Assembly: GCF_002915575.1 (NCBI RefSeq)
Contig: NZ_PQGD01000003.1
Span: 186,001-250,000, forward strand
Length of the DNA: 64,000 nucleotides
Direction: 5' to 3'
Origin: Superficieibacter electus
GTDB lineage: Bacteria; Pseudomonadota; Gammaproteobacteria; Enterobacterales; Enterobacteriaceae
The notes beneath the pieces are model-generated. The model was given only the letters and a program-made list of their open reading frames with translations, did no database searches and was not told the origin of the DNA. A program made the translations under genes and the position numbers. How positions within the stretch are numbered: the first letter of the stretch is position 1; each line of letters starts with the position of its first letter. Of the stretch, positions 1 through 10,099 are shown in pieces.

Positions 1-876
1 AACCGCGTTAAACAAAATAGTCAGCGCGCCAACCAGGATAGTCAGGCTCAATACCAGCGAATAATCGCGGTTAAGCGCGCCGTTAACGAACAGCTGGCCA
101 ATCCCCGGCAGACCATAAATGGTTTCAATAACCATGGAACCCGTGATAATGCCGACAAACGCTGGCCCCATGTAGGACAACACCGGTAGCAGCGCGGGTT
201 TTAACGCGTGGCGAAGAATAATGCGGCGCATCGGCAATCCCTTGGCTTTGGCGGTGCGGATGAAGTTGGAGTGCAGCACTTCAATCATCGAACCACGGGT
301 AATGCGCGCGATACTGGCAATATACGCCAGCGATAACGCCACCATCGGCAGGATCATATAAATGAGCGCCCCGCCATTCCAGCCGCCTCCCGGCAGCCAT
401 TTAAGGGTGATGGCGAATATCATCACCAGCAATGGAGCAACCACAAAGCTGGGAATGACCACCCCGGTCATCGCCACCCCCATCACGGTATAATCCCATT
501 TCGTATTTTGCTTTAGCGCCGCAATGACGCCAGCGGAAACGCCGAGGATCACAGCCAGGATGAATGCCGCTGCACCGAGCTTCGCGGAGACCGGAAAACT
601 GGCCGCAACCAGATCGTTAACGGAATAATCTTTGTACTTAAACGAGGGTCCGAAATCACCATGCGCCAGTTGCTTCAGATAATTGAAGTATTGCGTGGAG
701 ATAGGATCGTTAAGATGATATTTCGCCTCAATATTCGCCATGACTTCTGGCGGTAAGGTGCGCTCTCCGGTAAAAGGACTGCCCGGCGCGAGGCGCATCA
801 TAAAGAAAGAAATCGTAATAAGAATAAATAGCGTTGGAATCGCTTCGAGACAGCGACGTAGAATAAATTTTAACAT
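1..876 (-). CDS. oppB: oligopeptide ABC transporter permease OppB (3' end cut by window)
   Basis: This is one of the two inner-membrane permease subunits of the Opp oligopeptide importer, working with OppA, OppC, OppD and OppF. The first 292 codons are present, starting at an ATG at 876 with MLKFILRR; the E. coli protein has 306 residues, so only about 14 codons are missing beyond position 1. Several hydrophobic segments are visible, and the cytoplasmic loop contains the ABC-permease EAA-type stretch around IRTARAKGLP. The gene lies 84 nt downstream of oppA on the same strand, as in the enterobacterial oppABCDF operon. Confidence 0.95.
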   Translation of the reverse strand, partial: MLKFILRRCLEAIPTLFILITISFFMMRLAPGSPFTGERTLPPEVMANIEAKYHLNDPISTQYFNYLKQLAHGDFGPSFKYKDYSVNDLVAASFPVSAKLGAAAFILAVILGVSAGVIAALKQNTKWDYTVMGVAMTGVVIPSFVVAPLLVMIFAITLKWLPGGGWNGGALIYMILPMVALSLAYIASIARITRGSMIEVLHSNFIRTAKAKGLPMRRIILRHALKPALLPVLSYMGPAFVGIITGSMVIETIYGLPGIGQLFVNGALNRDYSLVLSLTILVGALTILFNAV

Positions 877-960
877 TGCCCGTACCTTCTGGCGTGTGCC
901 TTTGTAGTGCGATGAAATAAGACACTGCGGGGCAGAAATACGCTGCCCCGCTTATTGCCA

Positions 961-2595
961 TTAGTGCTTAATAATGTACATATCTTTGGTGTAGAGATCG
1001 TCCATCGGATCTTTACCGGAATAACCGCCCACCCATGGTTTTACCAGACGCGCGTTCACATAGTAATAGACCGGAACAATGGCGCTATCTTTGCCCAGTT
1101 GCTGTTCGGCTTTATCATACAGCTCGGTACGTTTTGCTTCGTCGGTAGCCTTAACCGCATCAGCCATAATGCTGTCAAACGCCGGACTCTTATAGTGCGC
1201 GGTGTTCATGGAGCTGCCAGAGAGCATAGTATTGAGGAAGGAGGTCGGTTCGTTGTAATCCGCACACCAGCCCGCACGCGCCACGTCATAGGTCCCTTGA
1301 TGACGGGTATCAAGGAATGTCTTCCATTCCTGATTGACCAGTTTAACGTTTACGCCCAGGTTCTTCTTCCAGATGGACGCAGCGGCGATAGCCAGTTTTT
1401 TATGCAGATCGGACGTGTTGTACAGTAAATTGAAGGTCAGTGGCTTATCCGCCGTGTAACCCGCTTCTGCCAGCAGTTTTTTCGCTTCTTCGTTACGTTT
1501 TTCCTGGGTCCAGCTAAACCATTCCGGTTTAGTCAGTTTGGCACCGTCGGTGTAGGGCGGCGTATAACCAAAGGCTGGCAGGTCGCCCTGCGCTTTCACT
1601 TTGTTAGTAATAATATCGCGATCCAGACCCAGCTTCAGCGCGGTACGAACACGTGCGTCGGTAAATGGTGCTTTCTGGTTGTTGATTTCGTAGTAATAGG
1701 TGCACAGATACGGGTCAACATGCACTTCATTCGGGATTTCTTTTTTCAGCTTCTGGAAAAGCTCGATCGGCAAATTGTTATACGTCATATCGATTTCACC
1801 GCTACGATAGCGGTTCACATCGGTAACTTCCGAGGAGATAGGCAGGTAAGTGACCTGGTCGATGGCGGTTTTCGCATTATTCCAGTAGTTGGTATTACGC
1901 TCCATCACGATACGTTCGTTAACGACCCAGTCTTTTAGTTTGTAAGCGCCGTTCGAGACGATATTCGCTGGCTGAGTCCATTTCTCACCGAATTTATCAA
2001 TGGCACCTTTATTCACAGGTGACATGGCCGGGTTTACCAGAAGCTTATAAAAATAAGGTACCGGCTCGCTCAGCGTGACTTCCAGCGTGTTTGCATCAAT
2101 TGCTTTCACACCCAGTTCAGACGGCTTTTTCTTACCCTCAACGATTTCATCAACATTGAGGATATGTCCGTATTGAGGATAACTTGCGTAAGGAGAAGCG
2201 GTATTAGGATCGACCAGACGCTGCCAGCTATAGACAAAATCCTGCGCGGTAACGGGCTCGCCGTTTGACCATTTGGCGTCTTTACGTAGATGGAACGTCC
2301 AGACTTTAAAGTCTTTGTTATCCCAGCTCTCAGCCACGCCCGGCACCGGATGGCCGTCTACCGGGGAGGTGACCAGCAGACCTTCAAACAGGTCACGACT
2401 GACGTTTGCCTCAGGCACCCCTTCAATCTTGTTTGGGTCCAGTGACTGAGGTTCAGCACCGTTATTACGGATCATGGTTTGCTTTTCAGCGAGCGTGACA
2501 CCCGCCGGGATATCCGCCGCGAGGGCAACATTTCCTGCAATAAGCGCTGCCAGAACGCTCGCCGCAGCCAGACTTTTTTTCGTGATGATGGACAT
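961..2595 (-). CDS. oppA: periplasmic oligopeptide-binding protein OppA
   Basis: OppA is the periplasmic receptor that binds di- to pentapeptides and delivers them to the OppBC channel. The protein has 544 residues (543 in E. coli). It starts with a signal peptide of about 26 residues ending AGNVALA, followed by the SBP family 5 fold. A Shine-Dalgarno TTGGAG lies about 10 nt before the ATG. It is the first gene of the opp operon and has a long upstream region. In relatives, oppA mRNA is a target of the small RNA GcvB; I did not map that site here. Confidence 0.97.
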   Translation of the reverse strand: MSIITKKSLAAASVLAALIAGNVALAADIPAGVTLAEKQTMIRNNGAEPQSLDPNKIEGVPEANVSRDLFEGLLVTSPVDGHPVPGVAESWDNKDFKVWTFHLRKDAKWSNGEPVTAQDFVYSWQRLVDPNTASPYASYPQYGHILNVDEIVEGKKKPSELGVKAIDANTLEVTLSEPVPYFYKLLVNPAMSPVNKGAIDKFGEKWTQPANIVSNGAYKLKDWVVNERIVMERNTNYWNNAKTAIDQVTYLPISSEVTDVNRYRSGEIDMTYNNLPIELFQKLKKEIPNEVHVDPYLCTYYYEINNQKAPFTDARVRTALKLGLDRDIITNKVKAQGDLPAFGYTPPYTDGAKLTKPEWFSWTQEKRNEEAKKLLAEAGYTADKPLTFNLLYNTSDLHKKLAIAAASIWKKNLGVNVKLVNQEWKTFLDTRHQGTYDVARAGWCADYNEPTSFLNTMLSGSSMNTAHYKSPAFDSIMADAVKATDEAKRTELYDKAEQQLGKDSAIVPVYYYVNARLVKPWVGGYSGKDPMDDLYTKDMYIIKH

Positions 2596-3364
2596 TGTGT
2601 TAAGACTCCAATAATTATAATTACTGGCCTGAGCCAGCCTCTTCAGTTCCCGTTAGGGGCCCGGTCAATGCAGGAGCTTTAGGCGACTGCCGGGTTGCTT
2701 TCTTGTTGCTATCACCGACTTATTTATTACGGATGGCTCTGAGGGCCACCTTCTGTCGATTCTTTAATACGTCTCCCCTGTCGAGACATATTGATTTACA
2801 GCGTGCGACAATCTATTTGAAAATAATTCTCATCTACGCAGGTTATGCTACAAATTAACTGGCCGGAAAGTATCAAATGCCCTGCCGCGCCGCCAATATA
2901 ATTTGCAAATTTGTTAACTAATTCTCTTTTATGCAATAACAATTCATCGTAAAAGTGGTTACAAATCACACGACAACGCATGAAATACATTAGTTTTCAG
3001 CACAATAGTTGAAAAAGTCACATCAAAGCGAGGCGACGATCCCTCATTGCTGGTAATTTTGCAAAACATTAACATTTGCTTACTATTTAGCACATTTATC
3101 TGCTGTGACCTTCAAATTACTAATAACATTTCAATTATCCCGGAGCAAGCCCAAGAGTATGGTGTGAGAAAAATAACACATCACCCGGTGATAATCTGTA
3201 CAGCTGAAACGGCGACTTGGTTTTAACTCGTTGAAATGTAATGCAGTTAGCTATCAATGGTTTTTATTATGAATAAGTACAAAATCAGCTTTATATATCT
3301 GCTTTGCTAATAATGGCGCAAACGAAGGTGCCTCCATTTGCGCAGAGGGTAATAAAGGAAGGAT
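2596..3364. promoter_or_regulatory. oppA upstream region, no supported gene
   Basis: These 769 nt between ychE and oppA are AT-rich and hold no convincing coding region; the only open frame, of 64 codons, has no ribosome binding site and no recognisable protein. A long intergenic region here is typical of enterobacteria and should carry the oppA promoter(s) and leader. No clear terminator hairpin or tRNA was recognised. Confidence 0.5.
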
Positions 3365-4012
3365 TCAGTGAACAAGACCAGGAAAGATGCTTTTTATGCC
3401 AGTAACAATAAATTCAATGCCCAGCGCCATGAGCAGTAGCCCCATAATTCGTGTAATAACGTTAATACCGGTTTGCCCCAGGAGTCTGACCAGCCAGGGT
3501 GCCATGCGGAAAACGCTCCAGCAGCAAAATGCAAACAGGGCTATCGCCACCGAGAATCCAAGCAGATGCATCAAATTGTGGTAGCGCGCTCCCCAGACAA
3601 TAGTGGAACTGATGGCACCCGGCCCTGCCATCAGCGGCAACGCCAGAGGAACGACCCCTACACTTTCACGGATTGCCGTTTCTGATTTTTCCTGCTTATT
3701 CTGTTTATCTTCGCCCAGCTTACCGCTAATCATCGACATGGCAATCGTGACAACCAGGATACCCCCAGCAATACGAAAGGAATCGATTGAGATCCCAAAC
3801 ACCTGAAGAATGCTGTCACCAAGGAAAAGAGAGGTCCAGAGGATAATGGCAACAGAAACGTTTGCCGTCAAATTGGTTTTGTTACGCGCCAGCGCCGTCT
3901 GGTAACTGGTCATGCTAATGAAAACGGGCATGATCCCGATGGGGTTTACCAGGGCGAACAGGCCAATAAAAAACTTAAAATACGTTGGAAAATCAAAAAG
4001 CGATTGGCTCAC
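3365..4012 (-). CDS. ychE: MarC/YchE-family inner membrane protein
   Basis: This multi-pass inner-membrane protein of the UPF0056/MarC family has unknown function. The chosen GTG start at 4012 gives 215 residues beginning VSQSLFDFPTYFKFF, matching the length and alignment of E. coli YchE; GGAG lies 8 nt upstream. An upstream ATG at 4096 would add 28 residues of unlike composition and is less likely. About six hydrophobic segments are visible, including the family stretch PLALPLMAGPGAISS. The gene is divergent from adhE. Confidence 0.93.
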   Translation of the reverse strand: MSQSLFDFPTYFKFFIGLFALVNPIGIMPVFISMTSYQTALARNKTNLTANVSVAIILWTSLFLGDSILQVFGISIDSFRIAGGILVVTIAMSMISGKLGEDKQNKQEKSETAIRESVGVVPLALPLMAGPGAISSTIVWGARYHNLMHLLGFSVAIALFAFCCWSVFRMAPWLVRLLGQTGINVITRIMGLLLMALGIEFIVTGIKSIFPGLVH

Positions 4013-4484
4013 GGCAGGCTCCGCACCTTCATCCAAAGTGGTAGTTGACGACACGTTAGTATAATTCCGCGCTGAAGATACGCTTTTTGTCAGCACACTT
4101 CACCACAAATCTGTCAAAAAAACCTGACATTCCACCATGTTATATATTTGTAGTAGTTATGATAATGTTGATTTTGGTTTAACTGTAATCATTTAACACT
4201 TGATACAAATCGGCTAAAACAGCCTGCTGAAAGGAGTCAGCTTTGCTTAAACTTGATGTAGATCACGTATTTCGTACTCAGAAGTGAGTAACCTTACTGA
4301 CATCACGGGGGAGCATGAAAATGCCAGATGATGCGTCAAGTGAAGCTGTTTTAGTAAATCAGTAAATCAAGTGTAAGAAAGTCATTGTTTTGTAAGTACT
4401 TTCGCAAGCTGTGTCGGGTCTGTCTATACTGACCAATCAGGCCGGTGATTTACTAAAAAAGTTTAACATTATCAGGAGACCATT
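4013..4484. promoter_or_regulatory. ychE-adhE divergent region with FNR/CRP-like dyads
   Basis: This 472-nt region should hold the adhE promoters and long leader. TTGATGTAGATCAC at 4253-4266 matches nine of ten bases of the FNR half-site pair TTGAT-N4-ATCAA and also resembles a CRP site. TTGATACAAATCGG at 4199-4212 is a weaker version. The adhE ribosome binding site is CAGGAG at about 4472. The regulator assignment is inference, not demonstrated. Confidence 0.4.
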
Positions 4485-7163
4485 ATGGCTGTTACTAATG
4501 TCGCTGAACTTAACGCACTCGTAGAGCGTGTAAAAAAAGCCCAGCGTGAATATGCCAGTTTCACTCAAGAGCAAGTTGATAAGATCTTCCGTGCTGCCGC
4601 CCTGGCCGCTGCTGATGCTCGTATCCCTCTCGCTAAGATGGCCGTTGCCGAATCCGGTATGGGTATTATCGAAGATAAAGTGATTAAAAACCACTTTGCT
4701 TCTGAATATATCTACAACGCCTATAAAGATGAAAAAACCTGTGGTGTGCTGTCTGAAGATGACACATTTGGTACTATCACTATCGCTGAGCCAATCGGCA
4801 TCATCTGCGGTATTGTTCCGACGACCAACCCAACCTCTACCGCTATCTTCAAATCACTGATCAGCCTGAAAACCCGTAACGCCATTATCTTCTCTCCGCA
4901 CCCACGTGCAAAAGATGCTACTAATAAAGCGGCTGACATTGTGCTGCAGGCTGCCATTGCTGCTGGTGCACCAAAAGACCTGATCGGCTGGATTGATCAA
5001 CCGTCCGTTGAACTGTCCAACGCTTTAATGCATCACCCTGATATTAACCTGATCCTTGCGACCGGTGGTCCGGGCATGGTTAAAGCAGCCTACAGCTCCG
5101 GTAAACCAGCAATCGGTGTTGGCGCAGGTAACACCCCAGTCGTTATTGATGAAACCGCTGACATCAAACGTGCTGTCGCCTCTATTCTGATGTCTAAAAC
5201 CTTCGATAACGGCGTAATCTGTGCGTCTGAGCAGTCTGTTATCGTCGTTGACGCGGTTTATGATGCTGTTCGCGAACGTTTCGCCAGCCACGGTGCGTAC
5301 ATGCTTCAGGGCAGTGAACTGAAAGCGGTTCAGAACGTCATCCTGAAAAACGGTGCGCTGAATGCCGGTATCGTTGGCCAACCAGCTTATAAAATTGCTG
5401 AACTGGCAGGCTTTAGCGTGCCGGTTAACACCAAAATTCTGGTGGGTGAAGTTACGGTTGTTGATGAAAGCGAGCCTTTCGCTCACGAAAAACTTTCTCC
5501 GACGCTGGCAATGTATCGTGCGAAAGATTTCGACGACGCCGTTGTTAAAGCCGAAAAACTGGTTGCTATGGGCGGTATCGGCCATACCTCCTGTCTGTAC
5601 ACCGATCAGGATAACCAGCCTGAGCGCGTGCAGAAGTTTGGCGCTGAAATGAAAACCGCGCGTATCCTGATTAACACCCCGGCTTCACAGGGTGGTATCG
5701 GTGACCTGTATAACTTCAAACTCGCACCTTCCCTGACGCTGGGTTGTGGTTCATGGGGTGGTAACTCCATCTCTGAAAACGTTGGTCCAAAACACCTGAT
5801 CAACAAGAAAACCGTTGCTAAGCGAGCTGAAAACATGTTGTGGCATAAACTTCCGAAATCTGTCTACTTCCGCCGTGGCTCACTGCCTATCGCGCTGGAT
5901 GAAGTGATTACTGACGGTCACAAACGCGCTATGATCGTGACTGACCGCTTCCTGTTCAACAACGGTTATGCCGATCAGATCACCTCCGTACTGAAAGCCG
6001 CGGGCGTAGAAACTGAAGTCTTCTTCGAAGTAGAAGCCGATCCGACACTGACCGTAGTCCGTAAAGGTGCTGAACTGGCGAACTCCTTCAAACCAGACGT
6101 GATCATCGCGCTGGGTGGTGGTTCCCCGATGGACGCCGCGAAAATCATGTGGGTAATGTACGAACATCCGGAAACTCACTTTGAAGAACTGGCGCTGCGC
6201 TTTATGGATATCCGTAAACGTATCTACAAGTTCCCGAAAATGGGTGTGAAAGCGAAAATGATCGCCGTTACTACCACCTCCGGTACGGGTTCCGAAGTAA
6301 CGCCGTTCGCGGTTGTTACCGACGATGCAACCGGTCAGAAATATCCGCTGGCAGACTACGCGCTGACGCCGGATATGGCGGTAGTCGATGCAAACCTCGT
6401 GATGGATATGCCGAAATCACTGTGTGCTTTCGGTGGTCTGGATGCCGTGACGCATGCTCTGGAAGCGTATGTCTCTGTTCTGGCGTCTGAGTTCTCTGAC
6501 GGCCAGGCTCTGCAGGCACTGAAACTGCTGAAAGAAAACCTGCCGGCGTCTTACCATGAAGGTTCTAAAAACCCGGTTGCCCGTGAACGCGTTCACAGTG
6601 CAGCGACCATCGCCGGTATCGCGTTTGCGAACGCCTTCCTCGGTGTATGTCACTCCATGGCACACAAACTGGGTTCACAGTTCCACATTCCGCACGGCCT
6701 GGCTAACGCCCTGCTGATTAGCAACGTGATTCGCTACAACGCGAACGACAACCCGACCAAGCAGACAGCTTTTAGCCAGTACGACCGTCCGCAGGCTCGT
6801 CGTCGTTACGCTGAAATTGCAGACCACCTGGGTCTGAGCGCGCCGGGCGACCGTACCGCAGCGAAGATTGCTAAACTGCTGGCATGGCTGGAAGAAATCA
6901 AAGCTGAACTGGGTATTCCTAAATCTATCCGTGAAGCTGGCGTACAGGAAGCTGACTTCCTGGCTCACGTTGATAAACTGTCTGAAGATGCTTTCGATGA
7001 CCAGTGTACTGGTGCTAACCCGCGCTATCCGCTGATCTCCGAACTGAAACAGATTCTGATGGATACCTACTACGGTCGTGAATACACCGAAGGTACCCCT
7101 GCAGAGAAAGCAGTGGCAGCTCCGGCTGTAAAAGCTGACAAAAAAGCGAAAAAAACCGCTTAA
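4485..7163 (+). CDS. adhE: bifunctional acetaldehyde-CoA/alcohol dehydrogenase AdhE
   Basis: AdhE reduces acetyl-CoA to acetaldehyde and then ethanol during fermentation, and assembles into spirosomes. The protein has 892 residues. The N-terminal half is an aldehyde dehydrogenase domain with catalytic Cys246 in GVICASEQ. A linker follows, then the C-terminal half is an iron-dependent alcohol dehydrogenase with the GGGSPMDAAK nucleotide-binding motif and the metal-binding His region around FHIPHGLANA. The C-terminus is a Lys/Ala-rich tail. The gene is monocistronic, with a strong terminator just downstream. Confidence 0.98.
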   Translation: MAVTNVAELNALVERVKKAQREYASFTQEQVDKIFRAAALAAADARIPLAKMAVAESGMGIIEDKVIKNHFASEYIYNAYKDEKTCGVLSEDDTFGTITIAEPIGIICGIVPTTNPTSTAIFKSLISLKTRNAIIFSPHPRAKDATNKAADIVLQAAIAAGAPKDLIGWIDQPSVELSNALMHHPDINLILATGGPGMVKAAYSSGKPAIGVGAGNTPVVIDETADIKRAVASILMSKTFDNGVICASEQSVIVVDAVYDAVRERFASHGAYMLQGSELKAVQNVILKNGALNAGIVGQPAYKIAELAGFSVPVNTKILVGEVTVVDESEPFAHEKLSPTLAMYRAKDFDDAVVKAEKLVAMGGIGHTSCLYTDQDNQPERVQKFGAEMKTARILINTPASQGGIGDLYNFKLAPSLTLGCGSWGGNSISENVGPKHLINKKTVAKRAENMLWHKLPKSVYFRRGSLPIALDEVITDGHKRAMIVTDRFLFNNGYADQITSVLKAAGVETEVFFEVEADPTLTVVRKGAELANSFKPDVIIALGGGSPMDAAKIMWVMYEHPETHFEELALRFMDIRKRIYKFPKMGVKAKMIAVTTTSGTGSEVTPFAVVTDDATGQKYPLADYALTPDMAVVDANLVMDMPKSLCAFGGLDAVTHALEAYVSVLASEFSDGQALQALKLLKENLPASYHEGSKNPVARERVHSAATIAGIAFANAFLGVCHSMAHKLGSQFHIPHGLANALLISNVIRYNANDNPTKQTAFSQYDRPQARRRYAEIADHLGLSAPGDRTAAKIAKLLAWLEEIKAELGIPKSIREAGVQEADFLAHVDKLSEDAFDDQCTGANPRYPLISELKQILMDTYYGREYTEGTPAEKAVAAPAVKADKKAKKTA

Positions 7164-7184
7164 GTCTTAAGCTGATACTGACTA

Positions 7185-7215
7185 AAAAGCCTCATCCTGG
7201 ATGAGGCTTTTTTTA
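7185..7215 (+). terminator. adhE Rho-independent terminator
   Basis: An 11-bp perfect stem AAGCCTCATCC / GGATGAGGCTT is followed by a run of T, 20 nt after the adhE stop codon. An A-run precedes the stem, so it could also act on tdk transcripts from the other strand. Confidence 0.9.
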
Positions 7216-7261
7216 TGGCTGTGATGTCGTCTGTCGTGAGCGATGACAGCTATGCCACGCC

Positions 7262-7885
7262 TTAACACGGGGACTGACGATGACGCTCCTGAATGGCGGT
7301 CAACGAACCTACACGAAGCGCCTCTTTATAGTGCTTACGACATACCGAGATATAGCGCTCATTACCGCCAATCACTACCTGTTCCCCCTCGTTATAAGGG
7401 CGACCGGTCTGATCGAGACGAAGTACCATACTGGCTTTACGCCCGCAAAAGCAGATCGTTTTTAGCTCAACCAGTTTATCTGCCCACGCCAGCAGATACT
7501 GACTGCCGACAAATAACTCACCACGAAAATCCGTCCTGAGACCGTAACACAGTACAGGAATATCCAGCGTATCTACGACTTCAGAAAGCTCGTGGACCTG
7601 CTGGCGCGTGAGGAACTGGCTTTCATCGACCAGCACGCAGTGGATCGCTTCCTGAGCGTGCTCAGCGCGAATTTCGGCCAACAATGAAGTCTGCTGGTTA
7701 AAAAGTTTCGCGGGCGACGACAGGCCGATACGGGAGCTCACCTTACCGGTACCAAAACGGTTATCAATTTCTGCAGTATATACAACAGCCCGCATACCCC
7801 GTTCCTGGTAATTGTATGAAGACTGTAACAAAGCGGTGGATTTCCCTGCATTCATTGCTGAATAGTAGAAATATAGTTGTGCCAT
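7262..7885 (-). CDS. tdk: thymidine kinase
   Basis: Thymidine kinase phosphorylates thymidine in the pyrimidine salvage pathway. The ATG at 7885 gives 207 residues starting [20 protein letters not shown], as in E. coli (205 residues); longer in-frame starts would add an unrelated leader. The Walker A motif NAGKST, the DESQF metal-binding motif and the Cys-rich zinc lasso ICFCGRK are all present. The last few residues (RHRQSPC) differ slightly from E. coli. Confidence 0.96.
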   Translation of the reverse strand: MAQLYFYYSAMNAGKSTALLQSSYNYQERGMRAVVYTAEIDNRFGTGKVSSRIGLSSPAKLFNQQTSLLAEIRAEHAQEAIHCVLVDESQFLTRQQVHELSEVVDTLDIPVLCYGLRTDFRGELFVGSQYLLAWADKLVELKTICFCGRKASMVLRLDQTGRPYNEGEQVVIGGNERYISVCRKHYKEALRVGSLTAIQERHRQSPC

Positions 7886-8442
7886 TGGCCGCATAACCCC
7901 AATCAAAGTGTAATAATAGCGGTGGCGAGTGTAGCATATTTTCGGCTTCAACTCTGTGACTGCCGTATACGCAAAACGCGCTTTGCTGGCATCAGTGAGA
8001 CTGCTGATATAGTGACGCTAAGCACTATTTTGATGCAATTGTTCATCGCCGTCCGTTTTTTTCTGGTCATTACATTCTTCTAACAACCATAGCCACCGTT
8101 GATTTCACTTGCAGACGCTAACAGTGTATTAAGTTTCAGGGCTGCAAGGGTATCGTTCTACTAATACACAGGTTCGATATTTATCCCTTATGCGTATAAT
8201 TCATTGCAGATCATTCCCGGAAAAAATCATATCTCATCAGGGGTTAACGATGGTTTTTAACGGACACTATATGAATAGCGAAAGCGTGATAGCGAGCAAA
8301 ATTTAAGTTAACAGGAAATACCGCTGCAAAAAATAATAGACAATTTTGAGTTCCTTACATTTCTCCCTATTGCACATCTCAAATTAACGCTCTATTATTA
8401 GCTTAACAAACCACCCCACAATATAAGTTTGAGATTACTACA
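7886..8442. promoter_or_regulatory. tdk-hns divergent intergenic region
   Basis: These 557 nt carry no supported gene. The region is AT-rich with many short A/T tracts, as expected for an autoregulated hns promoter. The hns promoter itself is listed separately. A second -10-like TATAAT occurs at 8195-8200, with only a poor -35. Confidence 0.5.
8370..8398 (+). promoter_or_regulatory. predicted hns sigma-70 promoter
   Basis: TTGCAC at 8370-8375 and TATTAT at 8393-8398 are separated by 17 bp, predicting transcription from about 8405 and a leader of about 37 nt. This agrees with the short hns leader known in E. coli. Confidence 0.6.
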
Positions 8443-8856
8443 ATGAGCGAAGCACTTAAAATTCTGAACAACATCCGTACTCTTCGTGCTCAGGCCAGAG
8501 AATGCACCCTTGAGACTTTAGAAGAGATGCTGGAAAAATTAGAAGTTGTTGTAAACGAGCGTCGTGAAGAAGATAGCGCCGCTGCTGCGGAAGTTGAAGA
8601 ACGTACGCGCAAGCTGCAGCAATATCGTGAAATGCTGATTGCTGATGGTATTGATCCTAATGAATTACTGAATAGCATCACTGCAGCAAAAACGGGTACT
8701 AAAGCAAAACGCGCTGCGCGCCCGGCTAAATATAGCTACACCGATGAAAACGGCGAAACTAAAACCTGGACTGGCCAGGGTCGTACTCCGGCAGTAATCA
8801 AAAAAGCCATGGATGAGCAAGGTAAACAGCTGGATGATTTCCTGATTAAAAATTAA
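8443..8856 (+). CDS. hns: nucleoid-associated silencer H-NS
   Basis: H-NS binds AT-rich DNA, bridges it and silences acquired genes. The 137-residue protein has the N-terminal coiled-coil oligomerisation region (about 1-65, starting [17 protein letters not shown]), a flexible linker, and the C-terminal DNA-binding domain with the hallmark TWTGQGRTP loop near residue 110. Start and length match E. coli. It has its own promoter and terminator. Confidence 0.99.
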   Translation: MSEALKILNNIRTLRAQARECTLETLEEMLEKLEVVVNERREEDSAAAAEVEERTRKLQQYREMLIADGIDPNELLNSITAAKTGTKAKRAARPAKYSYTDENGETKTWTGQGRTPAVIKKAMDEQGKQLDDFLIKN

Positions 8857-8870
8857 TCTTACCTTCTCTG

Positions 8871-8898
8871 AAATCCCGCTACGGCGGGATTTTTTTTA
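8871..8898 (+). terminator. hns Rho-independent terminator
   Basis: The stem AATCCCGC / GCGGGATT with a TACG loop and an eight-T tail begins 15 nt after the hns stop. Confidence 0.9.
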
Positions 8899-8952
8899 TC
8901 TGAATATCATCCTGTTCTTTATCAATATCCCTGTCTCAGCATAGGATGAGCA

Positions 8953-8984
8953 TAAAAAACCGGGGTATGCCCCGGTTTTTTTTG
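8953..8984 (-). terminator. galU terminator (bidirectional)
   Basis: The hairpin AAAACCGGGG / CCCCGGTTTT is flanked by A-runs and T-runs on opposite sides, so it can terminate galU on the minus strand and also back up hns on the plus strand. Confidence 0.85.
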
Positions 8985-8994
8985 TCATTAATGA

Positions 8995-9903
8995 CTACTT
9001 CGCGATACCAACGGTATCTTCCAGCCAGCTTTTAAATTCTTCGCCCAGGGCATTGTGACGGATACCATACTCGACGAAAGCCTGCATATAGCCCAGCTTG
9101 TTACCACAATCGTGGCTTTTACCTTTCATATGGTAGGCTTCAACAGTTTCTTTCTCAATCAGCATATCAATCGCGTCTGTCAGCTGAATTTCATCGCCTG
9201 CACCTGGAGGCGTTTTAGCCAATAGAGCCCAAATTTCTGCGCTCAGCACATAGCGGCCAACCACGGCGAGGTTTGACGGCGCAACGTTGGCTTTAGGTTT
9301 CTCAACAACTCCCACCATAGGTACACTTTCGCCCGGCTGCAAAGCGACACCTTTGCAATCAACCACACCATAAGCCGTAACATCGTCGACAGGTTCAACC
9401 ATTATTTGGCTACAACCCGTTTCATCAAAACGTTTAATCATTTCAGCCAGGTTATCCTGGGAAAGATCGGATTCAAATTCATCCAGAATAACGTCCGGCA
9501 GAATGACCGCCACAGGCTCGTCGCCAACAACCGGTTGTGCGCAAAGTACAGCATGCCCCAGCCCTTTAGCCAGTCCCTGACGTACCTGCATAATAGTGAC
9601 GTGAGGTGGGCAAATAGATTGCACTTCCTCCAGAAGCTGACGTTTTACACGCTTTTCCAGCATAGCCTCAAGTTCAAAACTGGTATCGAAGTGGTTCTCA
9701 ATCGAATTCTTGGAAGAGTGGGTAACCAGTACAATCTCAGTAATGCCCGCTGCAATACATTCGTTCACCACATATTGGATAAGAGGTTTATCAACCAGTG
9801 GTAACATTTCCTTAGGGATAGCCTTGGTTGCTGGCAACATCCTCGTACCCAATCCCGCAACCGGGATAACGGCTTTTTTGACTTTTGAATTTAAAGCAGC
9901 CAT
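8995..9903 (-). CDS. galU: UTP-glucose-1-phosphate uridylyltransferase
   Basis: GalU makes UDP-glucose from UTP and glucose-1-phosphate, for LPS core, trehalose, osmoregulated glucans and capsule. The 302-residue protein carries the nucleotidyltransferase signature [21 protein letters not shown] near the N-terminus (residues 11-31), followed by the active-site [10 protein letters not shown] stretch. Length and start are the same as in E. coli. It follows rssB on the same strand after about 200 nt. Confidence 0.98.
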   Translation of the reverse strand: MAALNSKVKKAVIPVAGLGTRMLPATKAIPKEMLPLVDKPLIQYVVNECIAAGITEIVLVTHSSKNSIENHFDTSFELEAMLEKRVKRQLLEEVQSICPPHVTIMQVRQGLAKGLGHAVLCAQPVVGDEPVAVILPDVILDEFESDLSQDNLAEMIKRFDETGCSQIMVEPVDDVTAYGVVDCKGVALQPGESVPMVGVVEKPKANVAPSNLAVVGRYVLSAEIWALLAKTPPGAGDEIQLTDAIDMLIEKETVEAYHMKGKSHDCGNKLGYMQAFVEYGIRHNALGEEFKSWLEDTVGIAK

Positions 9904-10099
9904 TGCACTCTCCTGAAGTGTTCGAAATCTGAACTTCTCATTAATAAATTAACGCGTTGAGTATATCAGTACCGGAAGGCAATCCTGGTCTGAAACAGGC
10001 GCGATAACCTCGAATTAGGATTTTTACGCATAAACATAAGCATAGTATCACTGCGCCAGATTGGCAGGTAAACCTATCGCCGTGACAACATTCATTTGC

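Noticed and set aside
2796-2990. 64-codon minus-strand open frame upstream of oppA
   Set aside because: AT-rich, no ribosome binding site and no protein-like features; part of the oppA upstream region.
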